In this document: positions 36,963 to 50,800 of the stretch, piece by piece | Layout of the letters: every line of letters starts with the position of its first letter | Numbering within the stretch: the stretch's first letter is position 1 | Assembly: GCF_009870125.1 (NCBI RefSeq) | Contig: NC_046681.1 | Coordinates: 12,661,001-12,725,000 of the forward strand | Source of the DNA: Drosophila pseudoobscura | Lineage: Eukaryota > Arthropoda > Insecta > Diptera > Drosophilidae | Direction of reading: 5' to 3' | DNA length: 64,000 bases | Translations under genes and position numbers: made by a program | The notes under the pieces: generated by a model | The model's database searches: none | What the model was told of the DNA's origin: nothing | What the model saw: only the letters and a program-made list of their open reading frames with translations

Positions 36963-39900
36963 AAAAAGTACAAGTAAATAGACAATGTACCAGCTGTGGG
37001 CGTGAAGTACGAGTGATTTGAATGCGAAGACTTCATTACACAGGGCTGCTCAGTTATTTTGTCTAAAGTCATTTTACATTAATTCTACACCAAAGAATTG
37101 TATACTACATGTCAAATAAATTAATTCAAAAAAACGACACGCGTTAGACACCACCAACAGGTAGCGCTAGTGTCCCAATGTTAGCTGAAAATTGTTTGAA
37201 AATAGTAACGGAAATACCCACTAGTGCGCCAGAGAAAAAACCTTCCTTAGCTTCAAAATGTATTGTTTTAATTTATTTCGCTTGTATCGGCTTCAATTTG
37301 TTTTCCAAAGGGTTTCTTGTGAGTTTATTATTATTTCTCTTTGTTTTTATCTAGGTATATATAGTAGGTATAACGTGAAATATAAATTTGTATGCTAGAG
37401 TTGATTGGGTGGCCTCAGTTATAGATAATCTGTGCAAATGAGCTGCCTTTGCTGAGGTCGGTTAAGCTGCTGTGAAGCAGAGACTTGTCGTTTTAGTTCT
37501 CGTTTATTTTCAATGGTCAGCGGTTAGAAAAAGATCTACTACAACAATAATATCATATCAGTTTTGTATATATATATCCTATATATGTATATGTGTATTT
37601 TTGTGTGTGTTGTGTGTCTGAGATTGTGTAGGCCATTACCAAACATTTCATTAGAATTCAATTCGTATCAATTTAGTTCGCATTTTATCAATTCAGTCAT
37701 GCCCCCAGCTCCAGCTCCGAGCAGGGCTCCTCTAAAATATCGATCAGCGATCAGTTCCAACCAAAATATCATCTCGTCTCGCGAATACCAAATGTTGGGC
37801 TCTTGCTTCTGTCGAAAATCTAAAAGTGCTACAAGGTTTTATTTTGAAATTTATGAATACATGTATATCTGATATAGTATTTATATACTTATATTGGTTT
37901 TTGTGTGGGCTCTACTAATGCTTGACATTGAAATCTAATTGATTAATTGCTTGTGGAAATTCTAGGGATTAACATAGACACCAAAAACATGATTATTTAG
38001 CTGAATTTATTTTCTTTAATTCGCCCCGTTTTAATAATAATTATTCTCTCCATTTTTGTGTGTGTGTGTAGCATATTGAAAAATTGTATTGCTTCTGTAT
38101 TCATTGAATCAATGTGCTCAAAAGGCCAACACGGGCGGCATTTTCACGGGACAATTAGAATTGGGTATTATTTCCCATCTTTCAGTGCTTTCTCTGGCAA
38201 TTACTGCCCCTCCATTAAAAATCCCTGATTCTCGTGCTTGCTCTCCATTCAAAATCATTTTTATCTGTCGCTCGGTATCTGACATTACATAGTGCCCACG
38301 GATATAGATACATTCTTATCACACCAATTTATATGCTGGCGGGTAGTTGCTTTAATTAATAGTTATCATAATACAAACTCTCCATTATCATTGTCCTGAC
38401 CATTATCAGTTAAAGGGAAAGGGAGAGATTGTCGGCGGTCCCACGATCCCAAGAGGCCCGATCTCCAACATTGTATCACCCTTGCGCTCCAGCGAAGCCT
38501 TTCTTACATGTCTACTAACTATGAAATGCCACTGAGTACTCTGAGTACATTCTACGTATTGTACATACTACTATGTATATTGTAATATACCTTACGGCTG
38601 TATTCGGCCACGATCCTATGTACAGAATACGAATACCGATATATGTAAATGGTACTCTCGTTACTTAGCTACTATCACACACACTGACTGATCCTGTTGC
38701 TGGCCCATTTCTGGGCACCGTCGACACTGTCAGAAGGGTTTTACAACTAGTATCATAGCTATTTGGTGAGTATTGCTTCCGTTTTTTACAGGGTTCTCTG
38801 GTTACTCTAGACTCTAGATTATCGTTAGATTCTTTATTCATTACGTTCTAGCTTGATTGTTTGCCATTTTGAAAGGAAGGGAAACAAAAAGCAAATGTTC
38901 GGTGCAAATCAAACAAAAAATAAAATAAAATCAAATATTTAAAAATTCATAATTCTTGCTAGATATTTATTTATGCAGTACCCAATTAAAAAAATTATAT
39001 GTATATTGAAGAGTTCTTCGGCTAACCGAAGTTATCCATATTTTTCCATTACAAAAAACGAAAGCTCGACATGTCCGACAATCGACCAGATTTCATATTC
39101 GTTCTTTCTTTTTTCAGATTAAGACTAGAAATACCAAGATCTTAATGTCTAAACTCTACTTTGAGACTGCATTGAAATATGGCTCGATATTTTGTCCACT
39201 TATTACGAGTATACCACACCTACATAAATCGATTCGGAAGGGTATCCTGAGGGCGCAGCGGACCAGCAGACATATGGTACAAACATTACATATAATAAAA
39301 TATTCACTTCACAGTACGATGTGGACATGCCGCACTCCAATGTAACTTCACTTCACTTCACTTCCAAAAAAAGAACGACATAATACGAGAGATCGTGTAA
39401 AAGTTTGGCCTGATGCCCTACAAATTTCTTGCTATTTTACAAATATACAATCAATAGATGTATACGCGTATTTAGATGTATATCGCTTATGATTTGATTT
39501 GACTTGTTGATTGCCTACGAGCTAATAATACCTTAGGTTGCACTAAGATTTCTATATATGTAAGTATATGTATGTATAAATGTATGTGTATGTGTGTGTG
39601 TATATAATAAAGGTATATCTATATATATTATTAATGTATACAATTGTATAATATTGCAATTTTCAAATGTTCAGTTTCATTATGTTTTTGCTTTGTTTGG
39701 GGTTCAGGGTAAGGGTCAGGGACACGGTCAGGGTCAGGGTCATGTTCTGGGGCGGGGGCGAGGGCGAGGGCGGGACACAAGGACGAGGCAATAGAATCGC
39801 CCATACATCTAGTATATACTCGTATGTACAATACAAATTGCTTGTCTTCACTTGGTTTTATAATAATATTACAATTTGAGTTGTCATTTCTAGGGGTTTT

Positions 39901-40730
39901 TCGTCGCCCACAGGGACGTCTCATTTACAAAGTTGTTCCATATGCTTATAACTAATGCTAATTGCTACGAATATATATTCCATGTACTTCTTTCCATTCC
40001 ATTGCTAATTTGCTTGGATTTTCGCTTCACAAGATTCATACACAAGAACTTTTGCATTTTCTCTGGCAAATCTAAACGGAAATACTCAAAATTTCTCAAT
40101 TTCTTCTTTTGTGCAACAGCGTCATACAATTTTCTTATTGTTTGTGTCTCCATTGGAGGTTTTACAAGGGAAATTAACGGAAATACTAGGTAAACTGTAT
40201 TTTGTATTCTTTGATAAAACTATGATCAAAAATATATGATTATAATACAATTTATGTGGTTTTATGGACAAATTGTTTAAGAATTAGAACGTTTCATACA
40301 AATTAAAACATAAATTCATTTCTTTTGCAGAGAATACAATCCTGACCTTTGCAGATCTTGTACACAAAGCCTTATTTTACAAAAAGATTTCAAATTCGAA
40401 TGTATATTCAATTATCAGATCGGTTTGAGCTGCCCCCAGAAGTCTCTCTACTCTTTTTGTTGCCCTACAATAGTCTCAATACTTAGAAATACATTTCGGG
40501 ATCCAAGAGATTGATTTACAATGATATTTTGATTCAGTTCGAGCATGAGACTCTTCCTTTCCACGAACAGTGACAATATTTGAATATGAATGAATGATTT
40601 TAGGCGACATTTAATATTAGATCACGTGAAGTATTTCCACTGGCTTGCCCCATCTCTATCTGCATCTCCAAGTGTCTTAAAACAGTCCCTTTGCGCCGGC
40701 CAATTTACGTCGCCGGAATCACATGAGTCA
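36963..40730. other. AT-rich region: right flank of the inverted repeat and probable 3' UTR of the (-) gene
   Basis: No convincing coding exon is present. A GGGTCAGG-type minisatellite lies at about 39703-39775, CTTCA repeats at about 39345-39362 and TATG repeats near 39555-39600. The distal part (about 39-40.7 kb) may be the 3' UTR of the minus-strand CABIT gene; a minus-strand ATTAAA is present near 40610-40615. The rest is unassigned. Confidence 0.45.
39703..39775. repeat. GGTCAGG/GGCGAGG minisatellite
   Basis: Degenerate tandem GGGTCA and GGGCGA hexamers lie in the region downstream of the minus-strand CABIT gene. The unit resembles G-rich, strand-asymmetric minisatellites. Confidence 0.75.
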
Positions 40731-43700
40731 TCATTTGAGCGTATTGTATATGTTGTCCTCGCCGGCCAGCTCGACGGTGGTAATATGCGCCGCATGCCGC
40801 TCTCCCAGCGGCTCCTCGCCCAAGTACACTGTGTGGTAGCTGATGGCGCTCTTCGATGCCCCACCGTTGATCTCGATGCGACTGACGGACTGAGGTCCAC
40901 TGGCCGGATACTTGAGGGAGGCGTAGTCCCCATCCCCATCGCCATCCTCCTGCACATGGGTAAACTGTGTGGCCCCCGAGAAGGTGTCGACGGTGTGCGA
41001 GGGACAGATCTCCGCGTAAATGTTCTCCTTGGTGTAGTCCAAGGGGGCTCGCGACCGTACAGAAACCTGTGGCTGCAGACAGCCATCGCTGGCCATGACC
41101 AAGGAGTCGCGTACACTCGAGTAGGGCAGATCGTCCTCCACCAGGGAGAAGGGTGAGATCGGTACCGGGGAGGGTATATTGTTCAGTCCGCCTCCCAGCA
41201 GGCAGACCCCACCCGCCGCCCGACGGCCCGTGACAGGCTGCTTGGTCAGGGACTGCTGGTGCGCCTTCAGTTGCATCAGGCTGCGATCCTCCTGCTCCGC
41301 CTCCTCGTGGAGCTGCAGCTTCTGGGGCAGCGAGAAGTGACGCATTTGATGGAGACTCGACGAGGACTTGCTGTACTGCCGTGTCTTTACGTGGAACTCA
41401 TTGTAGAGCTTTTCGGTAATAAACGACTGCGGCGGCGGCGTCTGATTCTCCACATCTTCCAGTTCGGTGCCCGCCTCGCTGATGGCATCTGTGTGACTGT
41501 GTGTGGCCAGCAGGTCGGGACGAGGCTTGCACTGGCCATTCAATAGCTCGATGTCCTGCAGCGACATGGACTTCTGCAGCAGCGTGTCCAAGGACTTGGG
41601 CTCTATGGTGGTCAGAGTTGTAGTCTCGGTGTCGGAGGCTCCGCCACTGTTCAACGAGATGGCATCCCGCTCTGGCTGGTCTTGATCTGAGCCGAATCGC
41701 GCCTGCAGCAGCTTCGACATGTCCGTATAGCGTTCCATGCTCATCCGCTTGGCCTGCACATCCAGCTCCGAATCAGGTTGCAGCTTCTCATGGTGCTGCT
41801 GCTGCTTACCGAACCACTTCTTCTTGGTCGACTGAAACACCTTCATGCGTTCCGAAATGCGATTGGTTCCAGCGTCCGCCAAGGAGGCAGCCGCTGCTGC
41901 AGCTGCCGCTTCCTTGGCCTCTAGATTTTCCAAATCGGTCTTGCTAAGGAATATAATCGAGTCCTCCTTCTCGTGGGCTGCGGCCATGGTGCTCTTCTCT
42001 CGCCTCAAAATTCTAGGCAAGTGTAGCGGCTTCAGGATCCTGAGGCCCTCCCTGCTCTTGCTCCCAGAGCGCTCAGAACGCTGCACCAGCTCCACCTCCA
42101 CCAGCCTCAGGAACTGGTCGCAGTTGAACTGGCAGAACTTCAGCATGTTCTGCACATTGGTGTTGGCCAGCATTCGCTGCTCGGAATCGAAGCCCAGGTA
42201 ACTCCTGAGCAGCTGCATGTCCCGACTGGGGTAGAACTTTCTCAGCTGCAGCGGCGTCTGCGTGTCCACGTCCTCGATGGGGCAACCAACAGCCACATCC
42301 TCCTTGGTAACCTGACTGATGCACAGCTGTTCGGGTATCTCCGGTCCGCCGGGACCCGAAATATAGCGCAGGGTCACCGGCAACAGTTTGGCCGCCGTCA
42401 CCAGGGCCCCCAATCGGTGCACACAATCCGGATTGAGCTTGCGCTGCGCATCGCCCAGCTTCTGCAGCAGCTGCGGTATACCCGGCTCAATCTCGTAGAA
42501 CTTTCCCTTGGTGGCCAGGGGGACGTACATCACCTGACGATTCTCGTTCAGCAACTGGGCGTAGCGGTTCTTCTCCTTCTCGCGCCCGATATAGCCACTA
42601 GAATGGGACTTGGCCACATTCCCACTGCCGTGCTGCGACAAGTTACCCTGTCCCTGGCCGTGTCCGTTCTCCTGCTTGCCATCCTCGAAAACGGCCAGCA
42701 GACGGAACACCTGTCCGCCGCGTGCCGTCGTCTTCATGTACTGCGGCCGTCCCTTGATGACGGGCAGACAGCCCTCGTGCGTGGGACTGCTGGCACTGCC
42801 CGCTGGCGAGGACTCTGTAAACGCTGGCATATTGTCCACCGAAACGAACTTGTACACCCGCTCCCTTACCAGATGCATCAGCGAGCTGTACTGCGTGGCT
42901 GTCGGTAGACCCTTCTCATTGAGCAGCGAGAAATAGCCTGCTCCGTTCCGGAGAGAGAGGAAAAAAGAAGGAGAAAACGTTGTTAGAAATTTAAGAAAGG
43001 TAATTTAAAAATATCTGAAACAGAAATAGGAAAATGGGCAGAAATCGAGACAAGACAGAATCGCGAAAACAACAAAGATTGCATGTGCTTGACACGGCAC
43101 ATTGATGAATTGTTGCTATACTCGAGAGGTACAAAAGATTGCCTCAGAACAAAATAAAAGAGAGCTGCAAAAACAACATACATCACGTGTGCATAACACA
43201 TTGATGGTCTGCTAAAATTTCGCTATATTCTGTTGTTATTTTTATTTAGACTCCTCCATAAGGAAATGAGATCATTTGAAGGCAACAACACAAACAAAGG
43301 TACCCCAAAGCTTCGAATTTTAAATGAGATAAAGATTGAATAGATCAAAAACTTTGGAGGGACAGCTAAACAGCTGGCAAATCTCAACAGTTGGCAAGTT
43401 GCCACTCCCGCCTTAATAATAAAACACCGAGGGATTGCCATGCTGACAGCCAGGCTATTGGTAAACCCATGCTATTGCATTAACAACTTGATTAAGGTGA
43501 TTACTTCTATGGCCATTGGCTTCGATATCTAGTATATTTAATTGAGACAAGAGATAAAGAGTGCCAGTTACATTCGTTGTCGTTGATGGAGGTCTAAGGG
43601 GACGATTCGAATCCATTTGTTCATTTTTTATATAAATCGCAATTGAATCAACAGAGGAGTAAAACTCAATATGGACACACAAATTGAATCACTTTAATTT

Positions 43701-46700
43701 GCCAGCCAGCCAGTTGGATTTTCTGTATCTTTTGTGTACATTGCACCGAAAGTTGAATGAGTAAAATGATAATACACCGATTGCAGTCGACCCGGTCTAT
43801 AAATTGGCAGATTGCATAATATTTGCACACATTGGTTTACTTTGCGCCTCGACAAATGCCAAATGGCTGTGAAAAGTCACATGGCGTTACGCGTTGAGTT
43901 GAAACAATGGATGACCGACCGCAATGGCGGATGGGGGCCCACCAGAAGAAGTCACTACTGACTGACTGACTGACTGACTGCCACTGGCTGGCACTGGCAC
44001 CCCCCGCATAGAGCACACCATTGCCCCCCTCCCACTCCACACCACCATTGCATAATGGTGGGGTGATGATGAGCAATAGTTGCGATTACTTTTCATTGTT
44101 GAACTGTGACTGTTGCACGCAAACAACGAATTCAGCGCAAAGGCATATATTTACTCATATGGTAGAGGGCCCCCCCCGAAAGCAAGGAGTGACTGCCTAA
44201 CTAACTGAGTCTGGACCATCGTAATCAGCCCCAAGTACGCGCTTCAAAATATGCATTCGACTAAATACAAGTATCTTATGAGTACGAGTATGCAAATGGG
44301 ATTCAAATCCACTGAGATCGCTCTCCAAGTTCCCGGAAACGCACCTGGAAACTCTTGTGGTATTAGCACGGTTTTCTTGCGCTGCGACGCCTGAGACTTG
44401 GCATTGTGTCCATGATAGATATTCCGCTGTCGCACCAGCCTGTAGAGCAGGAAGAGCTCATCGTGCCCATTGCTGCATGGCCTGTTGTTGCTGTTGTTGT
44501 TGCCGCTCCCAGCGCTGGAGGATGAATTGGTGCCAGTGCCCGTGTCGGTATTGTTAGTGGTCGCTGGGCCGCCACTGGCTGGCTTCGGTCCCGTCGAAGA
44601 GCTACTGGAGGCCGCCGTGGACGAGCCGTGCGAAGAGCTGGACTGCAGGGTCTCGTTGGAGCTCTTGCTCGTATGCAGGATGCGGACGACACGAGGCAGC
44701 GAGTACCGCTCGAGGAATATGTCGGCGGGCAGCGGCTCCTGCTGTGACTGTAAAGACGAACCATTTAGGATGGGCAAGAACTATGGAGAAATGGCCACTC
44801 ACCTCGCTACTCCCCTTGGAAGCCTTGCTGTCGCCGGTGGAGTAGTCGCCGCTGCCGTTTAGACCGCCACAAAAGCCAGAGTAACCGACACCGCCGTTGC
44901 CTGCAGCGGAGCCAGCGCCAAGGCCGTAGATGCCGTTGGCGTTGTTGCGCAGGCGTCGGGCCAGCCGCTGGTTCAGCTCGATCTCGTTGCGGCGCGCCAG
45001 TCGGGCGTTCTCGAATTCCGCCACCGAGAACATGTTGGAGCTGGTGTCGTGGGAGTTGAAGCGCCGCAGCTTGGGCTTGCGCGCCCCCGCAGCCATGTGG
45101 CCGGGATGGGCGCCCGCTGGGGCTCCACCTGCAACACAAAAGCCCAGAGTTGAGGGCGGCGGGTGAGCATTAGTGAGGTAATCGCGTAAAAATATAATTG
45201 CCACAGCAATCGGCAGTGGGAAAACCAACACTACAGTCCACAGAATGCATCTACATTTATTTCTACTTCTGAAATACAGATACACGAGTGTTCGTGCATC
45301 CCTAAGACCACAGGGGCAGTCGCAGTCGCAGTCACATGCACAGTCACAGTCACAGCCGCATTGAACGCGAATTTCATTTGCCGTGACGCAACGGACTGGC
45401 GAGTGGTTCAAAACTGTTGCTAAGCGCAGCTAATTTTCAGTCAACGGTCAACGAGGCGATGACACACAGTGGGCGAAAATCGGCATAAAGCGTGACCAAA
45501 AGAAAACAATGCGGAAAAATCTCTTCAAAAAAAAAATGTGGAAAGTGCTCTCACGTCCATCACGTGGGTGTGTGGAGGTAATTAGTATTTATATTTGAAT
45601 AAATCTTTTTAAATGCTACCATTTTTAAATATGTACAATAACATATATCATATATATCATTTGTATACCCACTTGGAGGATCAAAACAATTAGAATAATT
45701 GACTAACTTTAAATATCATTCACTTGAAAACCATTTAATGATATCTTTGTGTGGCACAGAAAAACATACAAATATTTGATACATAACATAGTGATGTATT
45801 CCTATATCATAGCTTTAGTTAAAGCTCAAAGAAAGGCTACCTATATTCCTGCTGAATAATAATACACCATTCTTTAAAAGTTGATGTTTGAAATATTGAA
45901 ACGTGACAAATTTGTGAGACAGTACATCAGATAAGTTGAGGATATCTGAGAAATGGAAAATCTCAAGCATCAAATATTGGAGCACAATGCATAAAAGAGC
46001 AACCGATTTAGTTCAGTTTATTCTCAAATGTTTTGTATAATCTCTTCCGCTCTTCGGACTAAACATATCGTATGTTTTTTGAACGCTCCCGAGTGTTAAT
46101 ATTCAGGAAGAACCCTCAAAAAACCATAAGGTCTATGACTCTAGGTCAAATGGCATTGAATGTACTTAAGATCGGATCGGATATCGCTGCTCAATCCATT
46201 GAAGCAATAATAATAGAGCCAAAAAACACTTGAGGCGATTAATGGCCAAACAAACAGTTAACTATTTCTGGATCCCGACTAGATACCAGATACGCGCACA
46301 CCCGCCCGTCCCAATGGCAACGGTTATGGGCTATCGGATCGACATCCAAAAAGCAATTGTCTGCCACTGTTTTCATTGAACTTCAAACGGTGCAATTAAA
46401 AAAGAGATATCGCGACTTTTGATTGCTCATTGTTTGATTGCTGCCCATGGTGCGGGCGGTTTGTACTGTCTCCCCCCTCAGCCTTTCCCCCGATTGGCGG
46501 TCGGCGGCGGCGCATTACTCACTCTAATTGCGCACATTTGGCTTAATTTTTTGCCCACATCCACACGCACGCACACTTATTCGGATTTAATAAACACAGG
46601 CATACGTAAGTACATACATACATGTGCATATGTACCCACGTACATATACATATGTATGTACGTTAGTGCATGCGGAGGCAGAAATCACAGCATAACAGCA

Positions 46701-47889
46701 AAGGAGCTAAACGTTTTGTGAAATTACGCTTATCTTTTGTGAAATATCAATTGCAATTGCGGCTAGAGAGAGAGAGAGAGAGAGACAAAGAGAGAGAGAG
46801 AGTGTCAGTGGCAGAACGGGCAGAGTGATAGCGAGGGGGGTGTGTGTCATCGTCACGTTTCGTGTGAAATTACGCGAAGCGACTCGCGCGCCTAGGCAAC
46901 AAAATTCACAGTGGAAGCAACAACAACAAAAATAGCAAACACAATGAGGGAAGCGAATCCCGAAGCTTTTCATACCCTTTCAGGTCCAGCCATCACGATG
47001 GTTTCCAAACTGAGAATTTCCATAGAAACAATGGGGATGGTCTATGGTCTATGGTAAAGCGTCTGATAGCGTATATAAATGTCCAAATGATAGCTTCAAG
47101 TAATCATATTTCCTTCCAGTTGATATTTCCCTTTCTATGTGAAGCCACAAAAATGTGTTCGTACATCTGATTCTCAACAATTCGCGTAGAATAGCTCAAG
47201 TTCCCGTTAATTCCTAGAAGGCGCCACAAACAAACATTGTTTTCGCCATAACAGCCATCCGATATTAACACATTTTTATGAGTATCATTCTAGGAATTGC
47301 CTACAATGGAATGTTGTTCCAAATTAGTTATAGGAAATGTGAGCTTAAGTTTGGGTTTTCCCATTAGGAAGTTAAATTTGCATTCGTTACAAGAGTCTGA
47401 CCAAAACGATGGTACTTCTTCAAAGAGTATATATGGCGACGTCAATGAGCAAACAAAAAACGGACTCTCTCCCTTCCACAATTATTCGCTCTCACACACG
47501 TTGGTCTCTCTCTTTATCTCTCTGTCGCTGTCTCTCTCGCTGTTTGGAGCGCGTGCCTTGCGGTCCGTACCCCCTACGAACGTTTATCTCCGTTTCCCCC
47601 TTTTGAAATCCTTCTTACCGTTACATGCAGCTGCTACTGCTGTTGCAGCTGCGACACTGTTGCTGGGCGCGCCGCCTTGCGCAGCACCTCCTGCCGCTGC
47701 CCCAACTCCTCCTGTTGATCCAGTGTTTGATGTGTTTGCCGCAGCCCCCGATGGGGGTGTGGATACTCCTGCCGCTGCTGCTGCTGCCATGTGTGGACTG
47801 CTCTTCACCAGCCAATTGGCCAAATGACGCTGACGTTCAAACTCGATATTAGTGCGTTGCATTTCGGACAATTTGAAGGTCTCGCTCAT
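40731..47889 (-). CDS. CABIT-domain adaptor protein (GAREM/THEMIS/Serrano type)
   Basis: Minus-strand exons are 47889-47619, 45128-44803, 44747-44345 and 42937-40731. Phases agree and give 1068 aa. Residues 1-200 are low complexity with basic patches. A CABIT domain runs from about residue 205 (PADIFLERYSLPRVVRIL) to about 560, interrupted by a Ser/Asn/Thr/Gly-rich insertion. The junction reads IPQEFPG-YFSLLNEKGLP, a characteristic CABIT strand pair, and confirms the splice. The last 145 residues contain several Tyr motifs (YSSV, IYAEI, YASL, YHTV, IYNTL at the C-terminus). In the family, CABIT proteins act as cytoplasmic signalling adaptors; GAREM binds Grb2 in receptor tyrosine kinase signalling. 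The fly member I would expect here is serrano, but I could not verify that name. The start ATG at 47889 is the first in frame; the flanking ORF extends further upstream but is UTR-like. Confidence 0.85.
42938..44344 (-). other. 1.4-kb intron of the CABIT gene
   Basis: It is bounded by GTGCGT (donor) and GGAGCAG (acceptor) on the minus strand. It contains a GACT tetranucleotide repeat (about 43958-43981) and otherwise unremarkable AT-rich DNA. I see no exon or RNA gene inside. Confidence 0.7.
45129..47618 (-). other. 2.5-kb intron of the CABIT gene
   Basis: It is bounded by GTAAGA (donor, minus strand) and TTGTGTTGCAG. It contains a GA repeat (about 46765-46802), CATAC/ATGTAC repeats near 46610-46670 and CT runs near 47500-47545. 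No coding content is supported. Confidence 0.7.
46765..46802. repeat. GA microsatellite
   Basis: A nearly pure GA repeat lies inside the 2.5-kb intron of the CABIT gene; it is a potential GAGA-factor binding tract. Confidence 0.85.
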
Positions 47890-50800
47890 AATCGCAATTA
47901 CACCCGGGAACGAAAAAAAAAGGGAAACTCGAAAGCGACGACAACGACGGCAGCGACGCGTCGCCGTCGGGTCTAAGTTAACTGCTGTGCGCGCCCGAGC
48001 GTCTCTCGTTGTCAACTGTCAAATACGAAATGCAGAGTAATGCAGCGCAGCGCCGATCTTGGGCCGAGCTGTAACGAGAAAGAGAGAGAGCGCGAGAGCG
48101 CAAAAATTAGTGAGAGACGTTTACATAACAAGACAAGCACCAACATGACGCTTGCACACACTTACTTAGGGCTGAGTAATCGACAAATAAAAGTATGATT
48201 TAAAAATCAAAAAATTTTATCTTTTCGATATTTCATATATGTATGTACATATAAAGTAGCTGGGCAAAACTATTCGATAAAAGGAGACTGGAGTGAGGTA
48301 GCTGGAACACCAACAATACAATATGTATATTGTTCCAGCAACTGGTTTTTATTTGATATTGATTTCCTCTGATTTTTTTTTAGGTTAACAGCTGTAATGC
48401 TGGCTAAATATAACACCTGTGTTAGCTTTGTTAAAAAAAGTAAATAATAATCGTACTCATTCGGTAGACTCATCCAGCTGTGCCTTTTAGAGTGATCTTT
48501 ATTTTCATAATTTAACGGCCGAGTAGTTGAAAGTACACAAGTTTGATGAACACTATTACTATTACTATAACACGTTTATCTGTCCATTATCTATGTAAAT
48601 AAGAGCATCTTCCATATAAAACAAAATTTACTCTTACCGCAGAGTATAACAACAACAGTAAAAACAAATTTAAAGAGTTTGGGTTTGAAAAGAATCGGAT
48701 TCCTCTCCCGCTGCTTCTGCTGTTAATGTGTGTGCGTGCTGTCCGTTCTCCGTGTTCTGTCGGTGTGATGACTGGGCGTGCTTGTGTGGGGCATAAATTA
48801 ACATTGCCTCAGCGCAACGATGACGACGTTATCAGAAGAGTAAACGACGCGAAGCAAACACTGCTGCTCTGCTGCTCTCCCGACGCTCGCCCGTTCGTTG
48901 GCTTGTTCAATGTCGCCGCACCTTTTCAGCTGATTCCCACACACCCCCCCACCCAACTACCCGACCCTACAACCCATATCGCAACGGGCAAGGCAGAGCC
49001 ACTACGTCTGGCACTGGCAGCAGCGCGTCATCTTCAAACGTTATGCGACAACGTAATCGGGCGTCGGGAGGGGTGCGCGTATATACAAACATACATGCAT
49101 ACATGCATACGTGCTCGTATTGTTCTGCATGCTTTTGGCTTTTGTTTTGTGTCTCGCCTTCGCTTTGCTACTTTTTTATGTGCTTTCCCAGGAAAGAGTA
49201 TCATAACTTTGTCATAATGTTGGCAAACCATTCGAGCGAAGGCAAATGCCAGAAGGCAGCAAGCCAAAAAAAAAACCCTAAACAGAATGTTGCAAACTCT
49301 TGTGCACATGCTGTGTACAGTGAAAGTTCTCTTGACGCACGAATCTGTGAGGTTCCCAATCCAAGTTCTCCCACGTGGCTTCGCATCTTTTTACACTCCC
49401 ACTGTCCTGCAGAGTTCTTAGCGGTAGACTTCTCGCAAGCAATAATTATATAACAGTGGTAGGTTTCACTGTACATGTGTACATACATAAGGGTGTATGT
49501 ACAAGCTTCTTGATCGGCATGACGGGGCATACATCCTACATATAATACAATGTACGCTTGGCGGGGTTGCTATGCAAAGCTTTTCTATTGAAACTATCAG
49601 AAATTAAGTTGAACGATCTGCAAAACGTTGGCTTGGTATACAAACAAAAATACATACATACATACATATGTACATAATTAAATATGTACAACACATTAAT
49701 GTAGCATATACATATGTACATATGTATGTATAAGAACTTATGGTCGGAAGCAGATGTGCATTTTATGTGTTGTGGGTCGTTTTGTAACCGGGGGGATTGT
49801 TGAGAATGCCATTTTCTTTTTAGACTCAATCTAAACATGTTCGATAATCACTTGGTATGCCATAAAATACAATCTAAGTAATGGGATTTTCAATACTTTT
49901 CTGACCTAACGGGTAGAGTATTTTCACATCGACTTTCTTTGATCCAATAAACACACACATACGAGAACACATAGTATATTTAGTTCTGACCTTGAACAGG
50001 TCTTATCGGAAAACTCAAATAAAATTACAAAAATATATACAAATGATTTGAATTTTTGCAGGGGACTTTTATAAATGTGCATTTGAGTAATACCAATAAT
50101 TATCAGTATTTCTAAATTTATTGTGTAACCATTTCAAATTCCAAAAGCTCAGGGATTTCTAAGCGGAGGGCATTCAAGGTTCGGTCTGGCTTAGCGGCTA
50201 TATCTTGACTCTCATTTGGTTCTTTTGACCGGCGTTCGTTGCCTTTTGTCAACTGGTTTGGTGGTTCAACTAATAAAGAATGACTGTAGGCAATTCGCTT
50301 CGTCGTTGCCGACGCCTCAGGTGTTTCCCCCTGGGGGCTAGGCGGGTGGCGATGGAGGGTGAGGCGTAAGGCGTAAGGCGTAAGGCGTAAGGCATTATTG
50401 CCCATTGTCTATCTGGTTTTTGTATAATTCATTTCTATGCGTAGCTGTCGGCCTGTCAGCTGTCGCCGCTCTTTTGATGAATCACAGGCCTGCCCAACGG
50501 CAGAGCCCCGCTAAAAATACCCACAGCAGAAAATGCAAAATTCATGGTCGTTCTCCTCGTCGCGTCTCGTCTCGCCTGGAATGCGGTGAAGGCGGTTCGC
50601 TTCGCTCCACTCCACTCCACTCCTCCTCTCCGGGCGAATGAGCAATCGCCGGTTAGTTTGGTTAGTCGATTGCTGGTTAGAGGGTTGACACGGCCGCCGG
50701 GTTACGCAAATATGTGAAATCTGTTGCCTGGCAACGTCCCGTTGCGGTTCCTCTTCAGTCCGGGGGCAGGCGACATGCATAGTTCGAACATTTTGCCAAT

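Noticed and set aside
50363..50393. Direct repeats that could be mistaken for a CRISPR-like array
   Set aside because: The units are contiguous 7-mers with no spacers, in a eukaryotic genome.
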